Below, piece by piece: positions 1-10,233 of a DNA stretch of 64,000 bases (positions are counted from its first letter, which is position 1; every line of letters begins with the position of its first letter). The stretch spans positions 3,690,001-3,754,000 of the forward strand of contig NZ_WKFH01000003.1 of assembly GCF_014884385.1 (NCBI RefSeq), in the 5' to 3' direction. The DNA comes from Phycobacter azelaicus (GTDB taxonomy: Bacteria > Pseudomonadota > Alphaproteobacteria > Rhodobacterales > Rhodobacteraceae). Both the position numbers and the translations under genes were made by a program. Under the pieces are notes generated by a model. It worked only from the letters and a program-made list of their open reading frames with translations, was not told where the DNA came from and did not search any database.

Positions 1-1672
1 GAGCATCGTCAAGCACGGTGTTTTCCGGTGCGAAGTAAAGCGCGCCTTCTCCGGGCTTGCCGGTGAACACATAGTGATGTTCGCCCTTGGCGGCTTCGCC
101 GTGATCATCCTTGGCCTCGCCGTGATCGTCGGCAGCGGCTTCGGCATAGGGAATGCCATAGAACTTGCCAACGGTGTCTGCATGGCCAAAGAAGCTCTTG
201 TACCAAACCACGCCCGCGAAGACCGCCCCCAGCGCCAAAACACCCAGCGGGATCAGCATGACCATCGGGCTTTCATGCGCGTGGTCATGCGTATGTTTGT
301 CGCCGCGCGGCTTGCCGTAGAAGGTCAGGAAGATCAGGCGCCACGAGTAAAACGAAGTCATCGCGGCGGCAATCACCAGGAGCCAGAAGCCGTACATGGA
401 GCCGGCGGCATAGGCACTTTCGATAATCGCATCCTTGGAGAAGAACCCTGCAAAGCCAATGTAGGTCAGCGGAATACCAACGCCGGTGATGGCCAGCGTG
501 CCGATCATCATCGCCGCAAAGGTATAGGGGATTTTTTTGCGCAGACCACCGTAGTTCATCATGTCCTGCTCGTGATGCATCGCATGGATCACCGAGCCGG
601 CACCAAGGAACAGCATCGCCTTGAAGAAGGCGTGGGTGAACAGGTGGAACATCGCCGCCGAATACATGCCGACACCAGCAGCCACGAACATGTAGCCAAG
701 CTGGGAACAGGTGGAATAAGCAATGACGCGCTTGATGTCCGTCTGTACAAGGCCCACGGTCGCAGCGAAGAAGGCGGTCGTCGCACCAAGCACGGTGACG
801 AAGGTGGTTGCCTCGGGTGCGAATTCCATCAGCGGCGACATCCGGCACACGAGGAACACACCGGCGGTCACCATTGTTGCGGCGTGGATCAGGGCCGACA
901 CCGGCGTCGGGCCTTCCATCGCGTCAGGCAGCCAGGTGTGCAGGATCAGCTGCGCCGATTTGCCCATGGCGCCGATGAACAGAAGCACTGCAATCAGGTT
1001 GGCCGCATTCCACTCACCCCAAAGGAACGCAACCTCGGTCTCTGCGATCTCGGGCATCGCCGCGAAGATGTCGTTGAAGTTGATACTGTCGGTCAGCAGG
1101 AACAGGCCAAAGATACCCAGCGCAAAACCGAAGTCACCTACACGGTTGACGATAAAGGCCTTCATCGCCGCCGCGTTGGCCGAGGGCTTGCGGTAGTAAA
1201 AGCCGATCAGGAGGTAAGAGGCGACGCCCACGCCCTCCCAGCCAAAGAACATCTGAACCAGGTTGTCCGCCGTTACCAGCATCAGCATCGCGAAGGTAAA
1301 GAAAGAAAGGTAAGCAAAGAAGCGCGGCTTGTAGCTCTCGCCGTCCTTCCACTGCGGATCATGCGCCATGTATCCAAAGGAATAGAGATGCACCAGGCTG
1401 GAGACCGTGGTCACAACGATCAACATAATCGCGGTCAGCCGGTCGAGCCGGATCCCCCAGGACGTGGAGAGCGATCCGCTTTCGATCCAGCGCAGGATTT
1501 CGATGTTCTGAGTGGTGCCGTCAAAGGTCAAGAAGACGATCCACGACAGAGCGGCAGAGAGGAAGAGCAGGCCGGTGGCCGTGATCATCGCCGCCTTTTC
1601 GCCAATGAACTTCCAGCCAAAGCCGCAGATCACCGCCCCGACCAAGGGGGCAAAGAGAAGGATGGTTTCCAT
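1..1672 (-). CDS. nuoL: NADH-quinone oxidoreductase subunit L (3' end off the window)
   Basis: Large antiporter-like membrane subunit of complex I, part of the proton-pumping arm. The visible 557 codons begin [13 protein letters not shown] and are dominated by hydrophobic helices. They contain the proton-antiporter core, including [20 protein letters not shown], and run past the core into a His/Asp/Glu-rich loop ([12 protein letters not shown]) near residue 530. The C-terminal lateral helix and last membrane segment lie beyond position 1, so this is truncation by the window, not a broken gene. The start lies 6 bases downstream of the nuoK stop, so the gene is translated from the same operon mRNA. 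Identity is secure. Confidence 0.97.
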   Translation of the reverse strand, partial: METILLFAPLVGAVICGFGWKFIGEKAAMITATGLLFLSAALSWIVFLTFDGTTQNIEILRWIESGSLSTSWGIRLDRLTAIMLIVVTTVSSLVHLYSFGYMAHDPQWKDGESYKPRFFAYLSFFTFAMLMLVTADNLVQMFFGWEGVGVASYLLIGFYYRKPSANAAAMKAFIVNRVGDFGFALGIFGLFLLTDSINFNDIFAAMPEIAETEVAFLWGEWNAANLIAVLLFIGAMGKSAQLILHTWLPDAMEGPTPVSALIHAATMVTAGVFLVCRMSPLMEFAPEATTFVTVLGATTAFFAATVGLVQTDIKRVIAYSTCSQLGYMFVAAGVGMYSAAMFHLFTHAFFKAMLFLGAGSVIHAMHHEQDMMNYGGLRKKIPYTFAAMMIGTLAITGVGIPLTYIGFAGFFSKDAIIESAYAAGSMYGFWLLVIAAAMTSFYSWRLIFLTFYGKPRGDKHTHDHAHESPMVMLIPLGVLALGAVFAGVVWYKSFFGHADTVGKFYGIPYAEAAADDHGEAKDDHGEAAKGEHHYVFTGKPGEGALYFAPENTVLDDA

Positions 1673-1678
1673 GACGCT

Positions 1679-1984
1679 TTAGCCCTTCATCACGTTGATG
1701 TCTTCGACGGCGATGGTGCCGCGGTTGCGGAAGAAGCAAACCAGGATCGCAAGGCCGATGGCGGCCTCGGCGGCGGCCACGGTCAGAACGAACAAGGTAA
1801 AGACCTGCCCCACCAGATCGCCAAGGAAGCTGGAGAAGGCCACAAGGTTGATGTTCACCGCCAAGAGCATCAACTCGATGCTCATCAAGAGGATGATCAC
1901 GTTCTTGCGGTTCAGGAACAGGCCAAAAATGCCAATGACGAACAGCGTCGCCGCAACGGTGAGATAGTGTTCAAGTCCGATCAT
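1679..1984 (-). CDS. nuoK: NADH-quinone oxidoreductase subunit K
   Basis: Small membrane subunit of complex I in the proton-pumping arm, related to MrpC. The 101 residues match the usual length and form three membrane helices. The second helix carries the buried glutamate in the segment [18 protein letters not shown], and a second glutamate follows in [12 protein letters not shown]; both belong to the proton path in this family. It lies 4 bases downstream of nuoJ and 6 bases upstream of nuoL. There is nothing unusual in it. Confidence 0.98.
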   Translation of the reverse strand: MIGLEHYLTVAATLFVIGIFGLFLNRKNVIILLMSIELMLLAVNINLVAFSSFLGDLVGQVFTLFVLTVAAAEAAIGLAILVCFFRNRGTIAVEDINVMKG

Positions 1985-1988
1985 CGCC

Positions 1989-2591
1989 TTACAGCCCCTG
2001 CCCCGGTTTCACGTCCTTGAGTTCCATCGCCTTGGCCGGGTCGCGCATCATCTGGGCGACAACGTCCTGACGTTTGACATCCTTGCGGTGGCGCAGGGTC
2101 AGTACAATGGCGCCAATCATGGCCACCAGAAGGATCAGACCTGCCAGCTGGAACAAAAGGAAATATTGATCATAGATGATGAGGCCAAGCGCCTCGGTGT
2201 TATGACGGTCGGCCGGGACCGGCTGCGCGATCAGTTCCGAGGCCAGAGGTGCGCTTTCCCAGGCGCCGTAGGCCATGACGAACTGCATCAGGATCACAAC
2301 TCCGATGAGCAGCGCCACCGGCATGTAACGGGCCATCTCGGCCTTCAGCTCGGCAAAGTCCACATCCAGCATCATCACCACAAAGAGGAACAGAACCGCG
2401 ACCGCCCCCACGTAGACGATGACCAGCAGCATGGCGACGAATTCCGCCCCCAGAAGCACGAACAGCCCAGCCGAGGAAATAAAGGCCAGGATCAGCCACA
2501 GCACCGAATGCACCGGCTGGCGGCTGATCACAGTGAACAGCCCGCCGGTGATGGCGCTTATGGCGAAGAGGTAGAAGGCAAAAACGCTCAT
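1989..2591 (-). CDS. nuoJ: NADH-quinone oxidoreductase subunit J
   Basis: Membrane subunit of complex I that links the quinone-binding region to the antiporter-like subunits. The 200 residues give about five membrane helices. The conserved third helix is visible as [20 protein letters not shown], and a polar C-terminal tail follows ([16 protein letters not shown]). The start codon overlaps the stop of the preceding AhpD/CMD-like gene as ATGA, so translation of the two is probably coupled. Confidence 0.97.
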   Translation of the reverse strand: MSVFAFYLFAISAITGGLFTVISRQPVHSVLWLILAFISSAGLFVLLGAEFVAMLLVIVYVGAVAVLFLFVVMMLDVDFAELKAEMARYMPVALLIGVVILMQFVMAYGAWESAPLASELIAQPVPADRHNTEALGLIIYDQYFLLFQLAGLILLVAMIGAIVLTLRHRKDVKRQDVVAQMMRDPAKAMELKDVKPGQGL

Positions 2592-3010
2592 GTCTCATCG
2601 TCCCTTTTGTCGTCCATGACCTCCTGCGCCAGCTCCAGCGCGCGGGTCATGGCCGGAATGCCGGCAAAGACCGACATCTGTCCGATCGTTTCAACGATCT
2701 CTTGTTTCTTCGCGCCCGCCTCGATGGCGTGGCGCACGGTCTGGCGCAGGGCGGTGTCCGCCTGTGCGCCTTGCATGGTCAGCCCCGCCAGCGTCAGCAG
2801 CAGGCGGGTCTTGGCATCCAGACCGTCCTTGTTGACGGTCTTGCCGAACATCAGTTCCATGGCCTCCTTGGGCATGGTCGGCCACAGCGCCTCGAAACCC
2901 TTCATGGCCTCGGCAGGCGAGAAATGCTCAAGCGCTGGATTGAACGCTTTGGCCATTTCATGGGCCTGGGCCATCATGGCCTCAAAGGGATTCTTTGGCG
3001 TCTCTGTCAT
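2588..3010 (-). CDS. Carboxymuconolactone decarboxylase (AhpD/CMD) family protein within the nuo operon
   Basis: A 140-residue helical protein starting [13 protein letters not shown]. The C-terminal half (about residues 65-130) resembles the CMD/AhpD fold: [18 protein letters not shown], then a second helical block [20 protein letters not shown]. There is no cysteine at all, so the CxxC redox pair of AhpD is missing and a peroxidase-reductase role is unlikely. The start at 3010 was chosen over a longer reading because the longer N-terminus would run through nuoI. It sits 7 bases after nuoI and overlaps nuoJ by ATGA. Its link to complex I is positional only; substrate unknown. Confidence 0.85.
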   Translation of the reverse strand: MTETPKNPFEAMMAQAHEMAKAFNPALEHFSPAEAMKGFEALWPTMPKEAMELMFGKTVNKDGLDAKTRLLLTLAGLTMQGAQADTALRQTVRHAIEAGAKKQEIVETIGQMSVFAGIPAMTRALELAQEVMDDKRDDET

Positions 3011-3017
3011 GGTCCTA

Positions 3018-3512
3018 TCACCGGTAAGGTGCGTCGATTTCCAGATTGCGGGCGATCTCGGCCTCCCAGCGCTCCCCGTTGGAAAGCAGCTTTTCCTTGT
3101 CGTAGAACAGCTCTTCACGGGTTTCGGTGGCGAATTCGAAGTTCGGCCCCTCCACGATGGCATCCACCGGACAGGCTTCCTGGCAGAAACCGCAGTAGAT
3201 ACATTTGGTCATGTCGATGTCATAGCGGGTGGTGCGGCGGGAGCCGTCCTCGCGCGGTTCGGCATCAATCGTGATCGCCTGCGCAGGGCACACCGCCTCG
3301 CAGAGTTTGCAGGCGATGCAGCGCTCTTCACCGTTGGGATACCGGCGCAGGGCGTGCTCACCGCGGAAACGCGGGCTCAGCGGACCCTTTTCATGCGGGT
3401 AATTCACGGTAGCCTTGGGGGCGAAGAAGTATTTCAGCCCCAGTTTGAAACCGACCCAAAAATCCTGCAGCAGGAAATACTTTGCAGCACGGGTGTAATC
3501 GATCTGCGTCAT
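3018..3512 (-). CDS. nuoI: NADH-quinone oxidoreductase subunit I
   Basis: Peripheral-arm ferredoxin-like subunit (TYKY homologue) that carries electrons through two [4Fe-4S] clusters toward subunit B. Both cluster motifs are intact: [16 protein letters not shown] and, after about 35 residues, [16 protein letters not shown]. The 164-residue length is usual for alphaproteobacteria. An amphipathic N-terminal stretch ([19 protein letters not shown]) fits the membrane-contacting helix. The gene starts 2 bases after nuoH ends. Confidence 0.98.
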   Translation of the reverse strand: MTQIDYTRAAKYFLLQDFWVGFKLGLKYFFAPKATVNYPHEKGPLSPRFRGEHALRRYPNGEERCIACKLCEAVCPAQAITIDAEPREDGSRRTTRYDIDMTKCIYCGFCQEACPVDAIVEGPNFEFATETREELFYDKEKLLSNGERWEAEIARNLEIDAPYR

Positions 3513-3514
3513 GA

Positions 3515-4552
3515 TCAGCCCCCAGTTGTCCAGCGGGCAAATGCCCCCCAGAACCAGTCGAATTTTGCAGCAAAGGCGACGAAGACCACCCAGACCAAGC
3601 TGAAGGGCAGGAAGACCTTCCAGCCAAGGCGCATCAGCTGGTCATAGCGATAACGCGGGGTGATCGCCTTCACCATTGCGAAGAGGAAGAAGAAGAAGGC
3701 CATCTTGGCGACCATCCACAGCGGGCTGTCCGGCAGGAACGGTACGGGCGACAGCCAACCACCGAAGAAGAGCAGCGTGGTCAGGGCGCACATCAGGAAG
3801 ATGGCGATGTATTCCCCAGCCATGAACAAAAGGAACGGCGTGGACGAGTATTCAACCTGATAGCCGGCAACCAGTTCCGATTCCGCTTCGGGAAGGTCAA
3901 ACGGCGGGCGGTTGGTTTCCGCAAGCGCCGAGATGAAGAACAGGAAGACCATCGGGAAGTGCGGCAGCCAATACCAGTTGAAGAGGCCCGCATCACCGTC
4001 CTGCGCACGCACAATGTCGCCGAAGTTCATCGAGCCGGTGGAGAGGATCACACCGATAATGATCAGGCCGATCGACACCTCGTAGGAGATCATCTGCGCC
4101 GCAGACCGCAGGCTGCCCAAGAAGGGATACTTCGAGTTCGACGCCCAGCCACCCATGATAACGCCGTAGACCTCAAGGCTCGACACGGCAAAGACATAGA
4201 GGATCGCAACGTTAATGTCCGACAGGACCCAGCCATCGTTGAACGGGATCACCGCCCAGGCGATCATTGCGAGAACAAACGAGGTCAGTGGTGCCAGGAT
4301 AAACACCGTGCGGTCAGAACCTGCAGGGATTACGACCTCTTTGACCACGTATTTGAGCGCGTCGGCCACGGTTTGCAGCAGGCCAAAGACCCCCACCACG
4401 TTGGGGCCCCGGCGCATCTGCACCGCTGCCCAGATCTTGCGGTCCCCGTAGACGAGGAACAGAAGCGAAATCATGACAAAGGCAACAACTGCAAGCACTT
4501 GCGCCAGTATCAGAACGGCGATGCCGCCTGGGGTGTTAAAGAAGTCAGCCAT
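3515..4552 (-). CDS. nuoH: NADH-quinone oxidoreductase subunit H
   Basis: Membrane subunit that, with NuoB and NuoD, forms the quinone-binding chamber of complex I. The 345 residues have about eight membrane helices. The characteristic quinone-site loop [20 protein letters not shown] is present in full and is followed by a second acidic stretch. An early segment, [19 protein letters not shown], is also diagnostic. It is preceded 6 bases upstream by the small lipoprotein gene that splits nuoG from nuoH. Confidence 0.98.
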   Translation of the reverse strand: MADFFNTPGGIAVLILAQVLAVVAFVMISLLFLVYGDRKIWAAVQMRRGPNVVGVFGLLQTVADALKYVVKEVVIPAGSDRTVFILAPLTSFVLAMIAWAVIPFNDGWVLSDINVAILYVFAVSSLEVYGVIMGGWASNSKYPFLGSLRSAAQMISYEVSIGLIIIGVILSTGSMNFGDIVRAQDGDAGLFNWYWLPHFPMVFLFFISALAETNRPPFDLPEAESELVAGYQVEYSSTPFLLFMAGEYIAIFLMCALTTLLFFGGWLSPVPFLPDSPLWMVAKMAFFFFLFAMVKAITPRYRYDQLMRLGWKVFLPFSLVWVVFVAFAAKFDWFWGAFARWTTGG

Positions 4553-4558
4553 AGGTCC

Positions 4559-4939
4559 TCACACCGTGGGTATTCCGTTTGCCTTGCAATCCGCCACCAC
4601 GACTTCGGCGTCGATGGTGCGCAGACCGCGCGGGAGGGCAGGCGAGATGGTGTAGACAGCATCTGCCGTCTGATTGCCACCCTCTTGTTTCATTTTTGTG
4701 CGCACGTGGCGCGCAAACCCGTAACCCCGGATCAGCGCATATTGCGCGGCCGCACATTCGGCGTAGTTATCCAGGTCCGCCTGTGAACGGGCACCGGACA
4801 TTGCAACGTTGAACTGCACCAGATCGCCACCCAGCAGGCTGGTCTTTACCCCTTTATACTGGGGCGAAGTCTCACCAGTGCCGGGCGCCTGCGCACAGGC
4901 CCCCAGCATCAGGGACGATATGAGTGCAGCGCGGCTCAC
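4559..4939 (-). CDS. Small lipoprotein between nuoG and nuoH
   Basis: A 126-residue predicted lipoprotein of unknown function. The short signal sequence [15 protein letters not shown] ends in a lipobox (LGAC), putting the lipidated cysteine at residue 15. The mature part has two further cysteines (YAECAAAQ and VVADCKAN), which could form a disulfide. The start is GTG and overlaps the nuoG stop as GTGA, so it is probably translated by reinitiation after nuoG. Being exported, it cannot be part of the cytoplasmic electron-transfer arm. An assembly or envelope role is possible but unproven. Confidence 0.8.
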   Translation of the reverse strand: MSRAALISSLMLGACAQAPGTGETSPQYKGVKTSLLGGDLVQFNVAMSGARSQADLDNYAECAAAQYALIRGYGFARHVRTKMKQEGGNQTADAVYTISPALPRGLRTIDAEVVVADCKANGIPTV

Positions 4940-6951
4940 TCGGCCGCGATCTTGTCGGTTTTGCGGGCTTTCGCATTGGCAGACAGCTCTGCCATCAGCT
5001 GCGACGCGCGCGCGATCGGGTTGGTCAGGTAGAAGTCCTTTACCGCAGGCAGGAAGTCCGCCTTGCCCAGCGGTTCGCTATCGAGTGCCACGACCTCATT
5101 TTGTGCAACCTGGTCAACTTTGGCGAGGTGCGGCGCCTCGGCAACCAGCGCTTGGCGCAGCTGCGCCAGCGAATCATAAGGAAGCTTAGCGTCCACTTCG
5201 GCACTCAGCGCGCGCAGGATGGCCCAGTTTTCCTTGGCTTCACCCGGTGCGAAACCGGCGCGCATGGCCAGCTGAGGGCGTCCCTCGGTGTTTACGAAAA
5301 GACCATTTTCCTCGGTATATGCGGCGCCCGGCAGGATCACGTCTGCGCGGTGGGCCCCGCGATCACCGTGGCTGCCCTGATAGATAACGAATGCACCCGG
5401 CTCGATCTCCACCTCGTCGGCGCCGAGGTTGTAGATCACCTCTGCCCCATCGATAGCTGCGGCCATGCCCCCTTCGGTGACTGCGCCGATGTCCATGGCG
5501 CCCACGCGGGCCGCTGCGGTGTGCAGGACCAGAACCTTGGCGCCCGATTTCGCCGCAAGCTCCTGAACCTTGGCCATAACAGCCAGACCATCCGCCTCAC
5601 GCAGTGCGCCCTGGCCAACGATGATCACAGGGGCTTTGTCTGCAATGTCATGAGCGTTCTTCACGGCCGCATCCAAAGCCGCGCGGTCCGTACCGATGTG
5701 CTCGTAATCGTAGGTCAGGTCGACAGCCGCGCCGATCAGGCCAATGTTGGCGCCATTGATCCAAGCTTTGCGAATGCGGGCATTCAGCACCGGCGCCTCG
5801 TCACGCGGGTTCGTGCCCACGAGCAGGATCGCCCCGGCCGCATCAATGTCCTCGATTGCGGCGGTGCCCACATAGGCAGAGCGGTTGGCAATGGCGAGGC
5901 GGGCATTGTCCGTGCGGCATTCCACGGCGCCGCCCTGCCCCTCGATCAACTGTTTCAGAGCAAAGGCCGCTTCAACCGGCACCAGGTCGCCGACCAGCCC
6001 GGCAACCTTCTTGCCCTTCATTGCGCCTGCGGCTGCCGCCAAGGCCTCAGGCCAGGTGGCAGGCTTCAGTTTACCGTCGACTCGCACATAGGGGCGGTCC
6101 AGACGCTGGCGGCGCAGACCGTCCCATACGAAACGGGTCTTGTCCGAGATCCACTCTTCATTCACGCCGTCATGGTTGCGCGGCAGGATGCGCATCACTT
6201 CGCGGCCCTTGGTGTCCACCCGGATGTTGGAACCAAGCGCGTCCATCACGTCGATGGTTTCAGTCTTGGTCAGCTCCCACGGGCGCGCGGTAAAGGCATA
6301 GGGCTTGGAGGTCAGCGCCCCCACCGGGCAAAGATCAATGATGTTGCCCTGCAGGTTCGAATCCAGCGTCTCATTCAAGTAGCTGGTGATCTCTGCGTCT
6401 TCACCGCGGCCGGTCTGACCCATCTGGGTGATCCCTGCCACCTCGGTGGTGAAGCGTACGCAGCGGGTACAGCTGATACAGCGGGTCATTGCGGTGCCAA
6501 CAAGCGGGCCAAGATCCAGATCGTCCACGGCACGCTTGGCTTCGCGGAATCGGCTGAAATCAACGCCATAGGCCATGGCCTGATCCTGCAGATCGCACTC
6601 ACCGCCCTGGTCACAGATCGGGCAATCCAGCGGGTGGTTGATCAGGAGGAACTCCATCACGCCCTCGCGGGCCTTTTTCACCATGGGCGAGTTGGTCTTG
6701 ACCACCGGTGCCTGACCTTCAGGCCCAGGGCGCAGATCGCGCACCTGCATCGCGCAGGACGCCGCCGGTTTCGGCGGGCCGCCAACCACTTCGACCAGGC
6801 ACATGCGGCAGTTGCCGGCGATGGACAGGCGCTCGTGATAGCAGAAACGCGGGATTTCCACGCCAGCCACTTCACAGGCCTGGATCAGGGTCATGGCCCC
6901 ATCCACCTCGATCTCGGTTCCGTCAATGTTGATCTTGCGGAGGTCAGACAT
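4936..6951 (-). CDS. nuoG: NADH-quinone oxidoreductase subunit G
   Basis: Largest peripheral-arm subunit of complex I (75-kDa homologue). The N-terminus has a plant-ferredoxin-like [2Fe-2S] site with cysteines at about residues 37, 48, 51 and 66. The His/Cys [4Fe-4S] motif [19 protein letters not shown] follows, then the next [4Fe-4S] site [11 protein letters not shown] with a distal Cys in [10 protein letters not shown]. The rest is the degenerate molybdopterin-oxidoreductase-like domain. Length is 671 aa, in the range of mitochondrial-type alphaproteobacterial NuoG and shorter than the E. coli form. It starts 3 bases after the DUF5333-like gene. Confidence 0.98.
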   Translation of the reverse strand: MSDLRKINIDGTEIEVDGAMTLIQACEVAGVEIPRFCYHERLSIAGNCRMCLVEVVGGPPKPAASCAMQVRDLRPGPEGQAPVVKTNSPMVKKAREGVMEFLLINHPLDCPICDQGGECDLQDQAMAYGVDFSRFREAKRAVDDLDLGPLVGTAMTRCISCTRCVRFTTEVAGITQMGQTGRGEDAEITSYLNETLDSNLQGNIIDLCPVGALTSKPYAFTARPWELTKTETIDVMDALGSNIRVDTKGREVMRILPRNHDGVNEEWISDKTRFVWDGLRRQRLDRPYVRVDGKLKPATWPEALAAAAGAMKGKKVAGLVGDLVPVEAAFALKQLIEGQGGAVECRTDNARLAIANRSAYVGTAAIEDIDAAGAILLVGTNPRDEAPVLNARIRKAWINGANIGLIGAAVDLTYDYEHIGTDRAALDAAVKNAHDIADKAPVIIVGQGALREADGLAVMAKVQELAAKSGAKVLVLHTAAARVGAMDIGAVTEGGMAAAIDGAEVIYNLGADEVEIEPGAFVIYQGSHGDRGAHRADVILPGAAYTEENGLFVNTEGRPQLAMRAGFAPGEAKENWAILRALSAEVDAKLPYDSLAQLRQALVAEAPHLAKVDQVAQNEVVALDSEPLGKADFLPAVKDFYLTNPIARASQLMAELSANAKARKTDKIAAE

Positions 6952-6954
6952 GGT

Positions 6955-7365
6955 CTATTTCGCCCTCAGTAAAACGCCGATCGCGCTGTTTTTCTTGATT
7001 TCCGCGCGACCGAACGCACAGAATGTTTCCGGTTTGTCGTATGAGACGCCGCTGCTTGCAAAAAGCGCCTCTCCCTTTGCCCGCATCCGGGCCTTTTCCG
7101 TGCCCGAGCCGATGTAGGCGCGGATCTCGCTGTCCGAATAGCCAAGCTCATTGGCGCGCGTGCGCAGGCGGCGCAGCTCACCGACGCCCTTCCAGAACCG
7201 AGCGGTTAGGCTGTCGCAGTGATCACTAACCTCTTTGGCGACCGCAACAGCGAACAACGGCTCTTCGATTTCCGCAACACTACGCAGAGGCGGTTTTGCA
7301 AAGGCGGCCACGGGGGCAACCGCAAGCGCGGCGGCGGACATCAGACACATTACGACACGTTTCAT
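6955..7365 (-). CDS. DUF5333-like exported protein in the nuo operon
   Basis: A 136-residue exported protein. A Sec signal peptide MKRVVMCLMSAAALAVAPVAAFA should be cut after AFA, leaving about 113 residues with two cysteines (SDHCDSL and ETFCAFGR). Its position directly before nuoG and its sequence fit the DUF5333 family of Rhodobacterales nuo operons; that assignment is from memory and needs a profile search. ATG at 7365 was chosen because the signal peptide starts there and a GGAAGGAAAC ribosome site precedes it. A TTGACG hexamer at 7426-7431 upstream has no convincing -10 partner. Function unknown. Confidence 0.8.
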   Translation of the reverse strand: MKRVVMCLMSAAALAVAPVAAFAKPPLRSVAEIEEPLFAVAVAKEVSDHCDSLTARFWKGVGELRRLRTRANELGYSDSEIRAYIGSGTEKARMRAKGEALFASSGVSYDKPETFCAFGRAEIKKNSAIGVLLRAK

Positions 7366-7466
7366 GGCAGTTTCCTTCCGATGGAAAGGCCAATCAGACG
7401 CGCGGGATTGCCCGCTATTCAATAACGTCAAGCCACACACGGCGCCGGGATATGCCACAGCATTGC

Positions 7467-7820
7467 TCACGATTGACACGTCCCGTGGAAGATGGCGGTA
7501 TCCCCGTCCAGTCGCAGCTCTGCCTCGGGATCGTAGGGGTCCACGTCCCAAACGATTTGTGAGGTTCCATAACCGGCGTCTGTAAGGCAATAGGTTACGC
7601 CCGCGTGATGAGCTGCCAGGCGAGCACCTTCATAGGACTGGGACGCCTTGGCGACCTCAACCCGGAAGGCCGCGAGTGATACTTTCTTGTCCACCGCTTT
7701 GGCTTTGGTTTTGAAGGCAACCCCATCATACAAGGTACGGTCCTTAAAAGAGCTGCCGCAGCCGCCAAGAAGTGCTCCGGAAAGCGCCAAGACAGAAATG
7801 GTTTTCAGCGAAATACTCAT
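7467..7820 (-). CDS. Small lipoprotein between nuoF and nuoG
   Basis: A 117-residue predicted lipoprotein. MSISLKTISVLALSGALLGGC gives a lipobox (LGGC) with the modified cysteine at residue 21. The mature part has two more cysteines (VTYCLTD and the near-terminal GTCQS) and an acidic C-terminal third. ATG at 7820 overlaps the methyltransferase stop as ATGA, so I prefer it to an in-frame start six codons upstream. Architecture (about 120 aa, lipobox, two mature cysteines) resembles the lipoprotein between nuoG and nuoH, although the sequences are not clearly alignable by eye. Function unknown. Confidence 0.78.
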   Translation of the reverse strand: MSISLKTISVLALSGALLGGCGSSFKDRTLYDGVAFKTKAKAVDKKVSLAAFRVEVAKASQSYEGARLAAHHAGVTYCLTDAGYGTSQIVWDVDPYDPEAELRLDGDTAIFHGTCQS

Positions 7821-8533
7821 CGCGCGTCCCCCACCCATGAATGAACCGGTTTATGCACCTTTTGCTTCTCGAATACGGCAATAGAATCATGCACGTGAAT
7901 GCCGCCCAGTTCGGCGCTCAGATCCGGATATTTGGGTTCACCACGGTGGTACCAGTGGTGCAGATCATCCGTCAGCTCGCGAACAAAGGCAAAGAAGTTG
8001 CTGTTTCGGGTAAGGCCGCCGCCAAACCGGCGCAGGTAGGCTGTATGCAGGTCCTCGACCATGTAGATCCCACCTTCCGCAAGCTTGGGAAACAGGTGTT
8101 CAAAGGTTTTTCGCACATGGGGCATCTGATGGCTCCCATCATCAAGCACCACATCCACACCGCCCATTTCGGCCACCACACTGTCCAGAAAATCGGGATC
8201 ATCCTGGCTTCCGATACGTACTCGTCCCGCCTGACCGTCCAGTTCGGCACAGCTCTCGCGGATGTCGATGCCGAAGATGACGGCATCCTCGCCCAGATAT
8301 TTGCGCCAGACCTGCAGACTTCCACCCTTGTTGACGCCAACCTCCAGAAACCGAACCGCGCTGCCCCGAAAACGGCTGAAGTAACGATCATAGAGCGGCA
8401 GATAGTGATGCCATTTGTGCACCGTCGGCCCCGGATTGGTCGCATAGATTTCGACGAGATCACCATCGAAGCCGTACTTGTGGCGGATATCCTCTACGAT
8501 GTCCCCGCCGTCTTCGAACCGGAACCGTTTCAT
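7817..8533 (-). CDS. Class I SAM-dependent methyltransferase (sugar O-methyltransferase-like)
   Basis: A 238-residue cytoplasmic methyltransferase. Motif I is RFLEVGVNKGGSLQVW, with the acidic ribose-binding residue in FGIDIRE. DVVLDDGSHQMPHV and IYMVEDLHTAY follow. The DDGSH and ED pattern resembles the metal-dependent MycE/TylE macrolide-sugar O-methyltransferase family, as I recall it. ATG at 8533 has a strong GGGAGG ribosome site and replaces a longer in-frame reading with no such site. It lies 115 bases after nuoF and overlaps the downstream lipoprotein as ATGA. Its substrate is unknown; nothing in the sequence says it modifies complex I. Confidence 0.85.
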   Translation of the reverse strand: MKRFRFEDGGDIVEDIRHKYGFDGDLVEIYATNPGPTVHKWHHYLPLYDRYFSRFRGSAVRFLEVGVNKGGSLQVWRKYLGEDAVIFGIDIRESCAELDGQAGRVRIGSQDDPDFLDSVVAEMGGVDVVLDDGSHQMPHVRKTFEHLFPKLAEGGIYMVEDLHTAYLRRFGGGLTRNSNFFAFVRELTDDLHHWYHRGEPKYPDLSAELGGIHVHDSIAVFEKQKVHKPVHSWVGDAR

Positions 8534-8648
8534 GACGTGCCCTCCCGCATGGACGCAGCCAAGCAGCGGGCACAAGAGGCTCGGCCTTGTCTGTCTGCGA
8601 TATTAGGGGAATAGGTCATTGAGATGGTTCTTCGCCTGACGGTTTTTG

Positions 8649-9947
8649 TTACTCAGCCGCCATCGCGCCCATACGGCCCGATTTCTGCGCCTTGATGCGG
8701 TCTTCGATCTCTTCGCGGAAGTTGCGGATCAGGCCTTGGATCGGCCAAGCCGCCGCATCACCAAGGGCACAGATGGTGTGGCCTTCGACCTGTTTGGTCA
8801 CATCCCACAGCATGTCGATCTCTTCCAGCTCGGCCTCGCCTTTCACCAAACGATCCATGACACGCATCATCCAGCCGGTGCCTTCGCGGCAGGGGGTGCA
8901 CTGGCCGCAGCTTTCGTGTTTGTAGAACTTGGACAGACGCCAGATCGCCTTGATGATGTCGGTCTGCTTGTCCATGACGATCACCGCCGCCGTGCCAAGG
9001 CCCGAGCCCAGCTCGCCGCGCAGGTAGTCGAAATCCATGATCGCATCGCGCATGTTTTCACCGCGCACACAGGGCACCGAAGATCCGCCGGGGATCACCG
9101 CCAGGAGGTTGTCCCAGCCGCCGCGAATGCCACCGCAGTGCTTTTCGATCAGTTCCTCGAAAGAGATCGACATCGCCTCTTCGACGACGCAGGGGTTGTT
9201 CACATGGCCGGAGATCGCGAACAGCTTGGTGCCCGCGTTGTTGGGACGACCAAAGCCTGCGAACCACTCTGCGCCGCGGCGCAGGATGGTGGGCACAACG
9301 GCGATGGATTCAACGTTGTTCACCGTGGTCGGGCAGCCATAAAGACCCGCACCCGCCGGGAACGGCGGCTTCATGCGGGGCATGCCCTTCTTGCCCTCAA
9401 GGCTCTCGATCAGCGCGGTTTCTTCACCACAGATATAGGCGCCGGCACCGTGGTGCAGGAAGACGTCAAAGTCCCAACCGGAACCAGCTGCGTTCTTGCC
9501 CAGAAGGCCCTTGTCATAGCACTCGTCGATGGCCGCCTGCAGGGCCTCGCGCTCGCGGATGTATTCGCCGCGCAGGTAGATGTAGCAGGTGTGTGCATTC
9601 ATCGCGAAGGAGGCGATCAGCGCGCCTTCGATCAGCGTGTGCGGATCGTGACGCATGATTTCGCGGTCTTTACAGGTGCCGGGCTCGGATTCATCCGCAT
9701 TGATCACCAGATAGGCCGGGCGACCGTCGCTTTCCTTGGGCATGAAGGACCATTTCAGACCGGTGGGAAAGCCCGCACCGCCCCGGCCACGCAGACCGGA
9801 GTCCTTCATGGTCTGGATGATCCAGTCCCGCCCCTTTTCGATCAGACCGGCGGTGCCATCCCAGTGGCCGCGCGCCTGAGCGCCTTTGAGCGTCCGCTCA
9901 TGCATCCCGTACAGGTTGGTAAAGATCCGGTCCTGGTCCTTCAGCAT
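8649..9947 (-). CDS. nuoF: NADH-quinone oxidoreductase subunit F
   Basis: NADH- and FMN-binding subunit of the complex I dehydrogenase module. The glycine-rich nucleotide site [16 protein letters not shown] is near residue 51. The [4Fe-4S] site near the C-terminus is [11 protein letters not shown] with cysteines near 347, 350 and 353, and the fourth near 393 in HTICALGD. Length is 432 aa, normal for the family. A 6-base gap follows the DUF5337-like gene; the next gene downstream is the methyltransferase after 115 bases. Confidence 0.98.
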   Translation of the reverse strand: MLKDQDRIFTNLYGMHERTLKGAQARGHWDGTAGLIEKGRDWIIQTMKDSGLRGRGGAGFPTGLKWSFMPKESDGRPAYLVINADESEPGTCKDREIMRHDPHTLIEGALIASFAMNAHTCYIYLRGEYIREREALQAAIDECYDKGLLGKNAAGSGWDFDVFLHHGAGAYICGEETALIESLEGKKGMPRMKPPFPAGAGLYGCPTTVNNVESIAVVPTILRRGAEWFAGFGRPNNAGTKLFAISGHVNNPCVVEEAMSISFEELIEKHCGGIRGGWDNLLAVIPGGSSVPCVRGENMRDAIMDFDYLRGELGSGLGTAAVIVMDKQTDIIKAIWRLSKFYKHESCGQCTPCREGTGWMMRVMDRLVKGEAELEEIDMLWDVTKQVEGHTICALGDAAAWPIQGLIRNFREEIEDRIKAQKSGRMGAMAAE

Positions 9948-9953
9948 GTCTGC

Positions 9954-10181
9954 CTACCTTTGGTTGTCCTGGCGCATGCGCCAGAGTTGAACGATGTTGA
10001 CCCCTGCATAGATCATCCCCGCCAGTGCGAGGAAATCGAACAGAAGAGCATAGCGGCCCGGCAATCCGATCGCCGGACCAATGAACAGGGTCAAAGCAAG
10101 CCAGGCCAGCATGGTTCCGGCAATCACAAGGGAGATATGGCGTCCCTTGGCGGCAATCGCTTTGTCCTTATCCGTGCTCAT
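9954..10181 (-). CDS. DUF5337-like two-helix membrane protein in the nuo operon
   Basis: A 75-residue protein with a charged N-terminus (MSTDKDKAIAAKGRH) and two predicted membrane helices, about residues 17-36 and 43-65, ending in a basic/polar tail (LWRMRQDNQR). It lies between nuoE and nuoF. Position and layout fit the DUF5337 family found in Rhodobacterales nuo operons; this assignment is from memory. It is a candidate accessory or assembly factor, but no catalytic residue is visible. Confidence 0.82.
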   Translation of the reverse strand: MSTDKDKAIAAKGRHISLVIAGTMLAWLALTLFIGPAIGLPGRYALLFDFLALAGMIYAGVNIVQLWRMRQDNQR

Positions 10182-10233
10182 TGGGTCCCAATGTCTGATC
10201 CCCCGCCCCGGTGATCATGGGGCGGAAGACGGG

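Noticed and set aside
74..2020. 648-codon open frame on the plus strand opposite nuoL-nuoK
   Set aside because: It is antisense to two secure complex I genes. The translation is rich in His, Gln and Arg with no domain, as expected from the high GC and codon bias of the real genes.
4924..6972. 682-codon open frame opposite nuoG
   Set aside because: A shadow of nuoG: no signal, domain or ribosome site, and it runs through the whole antisense of a certain gene. Similar long shadows opposite liuD, pntA, the M20 genes and the IorB-like gene were dropped for the same reason.
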